Below, in pieces: positions 60,562-64,000 of a DNA stretch of 64,000 nt. The stretch lies in contig NW_020312785.1 of the NCBI RefSeq assembly GCF_003265705.1, positions 134,015,772-134,079,771 of the forward strand, written 5' to 3'. The DNA comes from Callorhinus ursinus (lineage: Eukaryota; Chordata; Mammalia; Carnivora; Otariidae). Every line of letters begins with the position of its first letter. The stretch's first letter is position 1. A model generated the notes under the pieces. That model was given only the letters and a program-made list of their open reading frames with translations, was not told the DNA's origin and did not search any database. A program made the position numbers and the translations under genes.

Positions 60562-60756
60562 TGAGATTTTATTTATTGATTTATTTATTTGACAGAGAGA
60601 GACACAGCGAGAGAGGGAACCCAAGCAGGGGGAGTGGGAGAGGGAGAAGCAGGCTTCCTGCCGAGCAGGGAGCCCGGTGTGGGACTTGATCCCAGGACCC
60701 TGGGATCATGACCTGAGCCGAAGGCAGATGCTTAACGACTGAGCCACCCAGGCACC
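60562..60756 (-). repeat. Can-SINE in RBMS3 intron 1
   Basis: Antisense Can-SINE (gagaagcaggcttcctgccg to actgagccacccaggcacc). The target-site duplication is unclear. Confidence 0.94.
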
Positions 60757-62639
60757 AGAAAACGGGGATCCAAAAAAATAGTTCATTAGCTTAATGATGA
60801 TATCCATAATCATGTTTGATTGAGTTGTAACCTAATATTTCTCAGTAATTTTGTGATAGCCCATTCAAAGCAACCAACCTGTTGCTATTGCATTGTGAAA
60901 GCCAGGGTGGATTTCAATCTGAATTTGAGGTACTTTGTAGGGGGGAGGTTCTTGAAAAAGCAACTTAGTCAAACTAGGAAAGCTAGAAAGAGTGAAACAC
61001 GGTCACAGCCCAGTGAACTGACATTTTGCTGCTGAAAAATAGGTATTTCTCTCATATGTGATATTTGGAAAACTTTAGTCATCTTCCCAAAAGTTTAACA
61101 TTCATCCAGGCACACACAGCAAGCTTGTCCTTCCTTCCGTCTCCTTACCCTGACCAGGTCAAGACTATCTACCAATCCAGGGCACGGTTTCTACTCATGC
61201 TGCTTTCCCATCAGCCTCCTGCTTTCCCTTCTTTGGCCATCCACTTCCCCTGAAGATCTTGCAGAAAGGGGTTTAGCCTATGGGACCCAACAGGGTTTTT
61301 CTGGCTGGTGGGACTCAGATTGTATTCAGAGCCTGGTGGGAAGTTGGGGTCAGGTGTAGGGAGTTATTCATCAACTGCACACTGATTTCAGGCTGAGTTT
61401 CCAACCATCTGCAGCCTGGAAAACCACCCATCTCTCAAAGTCTAGCTAGAGCCCAGTTGATTGTGCCATGGAAAGAGCAAACACTTGAAACACAAAGGAC
61501 TAAGGAGTAGGCAGAGGAAGAGAGAGGCTCCTATGGGGCAAAGGATATTTCCAAAGATGTGAATGTACAGATCCTTCAAAAGCAAAACAGAACAACCCCT
61601 TAACATACTTCTTGCACATGAAAATGTAGAAAATCTTGCAGAGGGAGGGAATGAGTTTAGAATTTCCTTAGTACTTCCTGCTCAGATTTGCACTGATAGC
61701 CAGAGTTGGTAACTTGCCAGTTTTAAAACAGCCTTGAAAACTCCCAAGTTCTGTTTTTCCTTTGAAAGGCTGAAACATACAAAACTGGTTTTCTAAAAAT
61801 CTTCCAGCAACAGAACTTTTAGGTACAACTCCAACTATTTCTTTTGCTTCCGGGGGGGGGGTCATATGATAGCATGAAACCATGACCAGTCTTGTTTGTC
61901 TCATTTTAGAATGTATGCAATTTTAATTGTCTTTAAATAAGAGAAATAGCGTAACAAGGGGACCACTCTCCCTTTCTAGTTGTCTTGTTTGCTTTGCTCC
62001 CCGCATTATTTATTATCACTGGGACTGTCTTTTCTATAACACAGTCATTGTTTTCGCAGCACTAAGTTTAGTGCCCACTTAGAAGAAGGAGATATGTAAA
62101 AAGTTCATGTTTTTTTCTTTTCTCTCCAGAATCATTCCAATTCAAAGGAAACCTCATGTAAATGTATTCTAACAGTATCTTTCTAATGCAGTTTCCTTTC
62201 GCTTTCTCTCAATTTCGGAAAAGAACAATAGAATCACAACTCGAAATTATTTCTATGAAGTCATTAAATCTATTAGAGGGCTGGTAGAGGCAGGGGTGAT
62301 TTGCAGGGAGGGAGAGGCAAAAGAAGACAAGGAGGCTGTAAGTTCATCTCAGGTCTTCCTGGCTTCAGGAATTCTGGAAGGCTTCATTTTTGCACTAATA
62401 TGATTTTACACAATCCTTTTTGACATTATCAGCCTTTTTGGCAGAGAGAGGACTCAGTCACAATGATGCCCAGACCAATTTCTAAGAAAACCAGTCTTTT
62501 CCTTTAAAAGAAAATCTTTTTAGTGTCGGACTTCTTATTCAGAGTAAATGGTTGATGTTTATCCAAAATTGGCTTCGAGTACTGCATTAAAATTGTGTTT
62601 TGTAACAGTCTCATAAGCCACAGCTGTATGTGATTAAAT

Positions 62640-62990
62640 CGTGTAATATCAAAAGCATGTGAGAATAGACTTTTTTATACTATGGCTGTTACACAGCAAG
62701 GGAGCAGATGAAACCGGAGGGAGAACAAGGCCAACAGGGTATTTATGCGCTGTGATACCTGCGTTGAGGATACGCGGTGCTATTTTTTGCAGTAGCGGGA
62801 AAAATGCTGAACTCTCTTGGATGTGATTGAAAAATACGCTTTCTGAAAATGGAGATGGACCTTTAAGACCAATTTTTATTTTAAATATAGAGTGCCATTT
62901 AATTAGAAAACACACATTTGCGGAAGGGTCCGAAACCAATGCAAATGGAAAGATCATCATGACTCCCATGCGGCACACATTCAAATAACA
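62640..62990. promoter_or_regulatory. candidate intronic regulatory element
   Basis: A repeat-free block with about nine CpGs (gcgctgtg, ctgcgttg, tacgcggtg, tagcggg, tacgctt, tgcggaag, tccgaaac, tgcggcac) in an AT-rich intron. It also carries an ATGCAAAT octamer (POU-type) at about 62939 and an ATTTAATTAG homeodomain-type word. Function is inferred, not shown. Confidence 0.35.
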
Positions 62991-63357
62991 AAAGTGAATT
63001 TCTCATTTCTGCTTTGAAATCATAACTTTTTTCTCCTTTGTTTCTACTTTGATCTGTGGAACTTTTGTAAGAAAATCTTCAGGCCATTCATCCCTCAAGA
63101 AGAGTGATAGGTAGTAAGGATCAGTAACATAGGGAGAACAAAATAGGTGGTAGTATGATTATTTTTTAAGATATTTGAAAATACGATACTTGCTTTTGTA
63201 TTCATATTATTCCTTGGTGGCCAGTGATAAAACGTACATACTTGTACAAAGAGACACAACTTGTGGGTCTATCTCTTTAGCAGGATGTCATAGTAAAGGG
63301 ATTTCTGTTTTTTATGGGATGATTAAACTATAAAGTTTTTGAAAACAAATGACACCT

Positions 63358-63383
63358 ATAATCTCAAGTTTTCTTGAGATTAT
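63358..63383. repeat. perfect 11-bp stem, TTTT loop inverted repeat
   Basis: The arm ataatctcaag (63358-63368) pairs exactly with cttgagattat (63373-63383) around TTTT. Outer CCTATA and TATAGG words extend it imperfectly. Confidence 0.9.
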
Positions 63384-64000
63384 GAATCTATAGGATACTA
63401 ATACTAATAAGAGATTTATTAGGAAGTCATTGTTTTCAGGGCCTTGAAAAAGCCTAGAGAGGTGGCCATTGGTTTTCAGATTTCAGACACTGAAAAGCAA
63501 TTTGGAAAAGGGGGGGGAAATAAGAAGGGTTGCCAGAGGTAAGTTGGATTGGTTTTGTTTTGTTTTTCATGTTGATATAGGCAGCAAATTTGTTCAAATT
63601 TAATTTTTTTTTTGTCGTGTAGATTTATTGGTCAGGAAGTGTATACCATGTGGAATCAGATATCTGGATAAAGTTTGTAATTCAGAACATTGACATCTAA
63701 TAGATAACAAAGACTATGGAAAGTAAGTCCTGAGACATGGATTCTGGTTTTGTTTTATTTTGTGTTTTTTTGAGGGAGGGAATTCTCTGATTTGTGTGTC
63801 AATGGATTGGTTTCTAGGTCAGGTTCTCTAAGATCTCTTCAAGGCTTAGCATTTGTGACTCTCACTTTGAGATAAATGAGCCTGCTTTGATGTATTCGTG
63901 GGGCTGGGAGATGACCTTGGTTTTGTGCCATCGATGAGTTTTTGTTCAGGTCCCCATTGCTTTCTCCAGAGAAGATCAAATGTTGCTTTGCCGACTCTGG

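Larger units (their letters stand above)
57174..64000 (+). other. RBMS3: RBMS3 intron 1, 5' part
   Basis: Intronic by position after the exon 1 donor; no second RBMS3 exon (next protein segment QSYAPAP...) is seen before the window ends. It holds one Can-SINE (60562-60756), a G-quadruplex motif (58090-58120), a gtgtgc hexamer array (58948-58977), a CpG-richer candidate element (62640-62990) and a perfect hairpin (63358-63383). No other gene is recognisable, and the remainder is unique non-coding sequence. Confidence 0.85.

Noticed and set aside
57300..64000. A second RBMS3 exon
   Set aside because: I looked for an acceptor followed by the QSYAPAP-type continuation and saw none; intron 1 of this gene is very long in other mammals.

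Overview
This is a eukaryotic, mammalian nuclear window, not a bacterial or viral one. It is AT-rich, CpG-poor and full of interspersed repeats. Fourteen copies of the tRNA-Lys-derived carnivore SINE (Can-SINE/SINEC) and three 3' ends of a carnivore-type L1 point to a carnivoran. All SINE copies are of the non-canid caniform type (body resembling ctgcttctccctctgcctgc, tail (aaat)n). The dog-specific SINEC_Cf form and the felid form were not seen, so an arctoid (bear, seal, mustelid or raccoon lineage) is the best guess.

The only protein-coding sequence I can support is the first coding exon of RBMS3 on the plus strand: ATG at 57099, 25 codons, splice donor at 57174. It encodes MGKRLDQPQMYPQY... 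and a Tyr-rich stretch ending QTK, the N-terminus of this RNA-binding protein. Upstream are a CpG-enriched promoter-like block (about 56165-56500) and a long pyrimidine-rich, ATG-free leader (56452-57098). Downstream, 57174-64000 is the start of RBMS3 intron 1, whose 3' end lies outside the window.

Layout: 1-56000 is RBMS3 5' flanking DNA (intergenic, or intronic to an undetected longer transcript). It holds L1 fragments (1-587, 8480-10465, 16343-16830, 30888-31310, 32551-32967 and older pieces), L2 fragments in both orientations, MIRs, MaLR/ERVL-type LTRs, microsatellites and one 100-N assembly gap at 1584-1683. Several repeats are nested, and for most SINEs clear target-site duplications can be read. 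Repeat-free stretches with relatively conserved-looking composition (5820-6640, 27740-28200, 29650-30250, 38730-39000, 44705-45010, 46560-46960, 62640-62990) are candidate regulatory elements of RBMS3, by inference only.

I found no undescribed multi-gene system. The points most worth checking are the RBMS3 leader (open in frame upstream of the ATG, ATG-free, with long T-tracts), two strong G-quadruplex motifs (26631-26670 and 58090-58120), perfect inverted repeats at 63358-63383 and 18544-18589, and a CpG-rich candidate element in intron 1.
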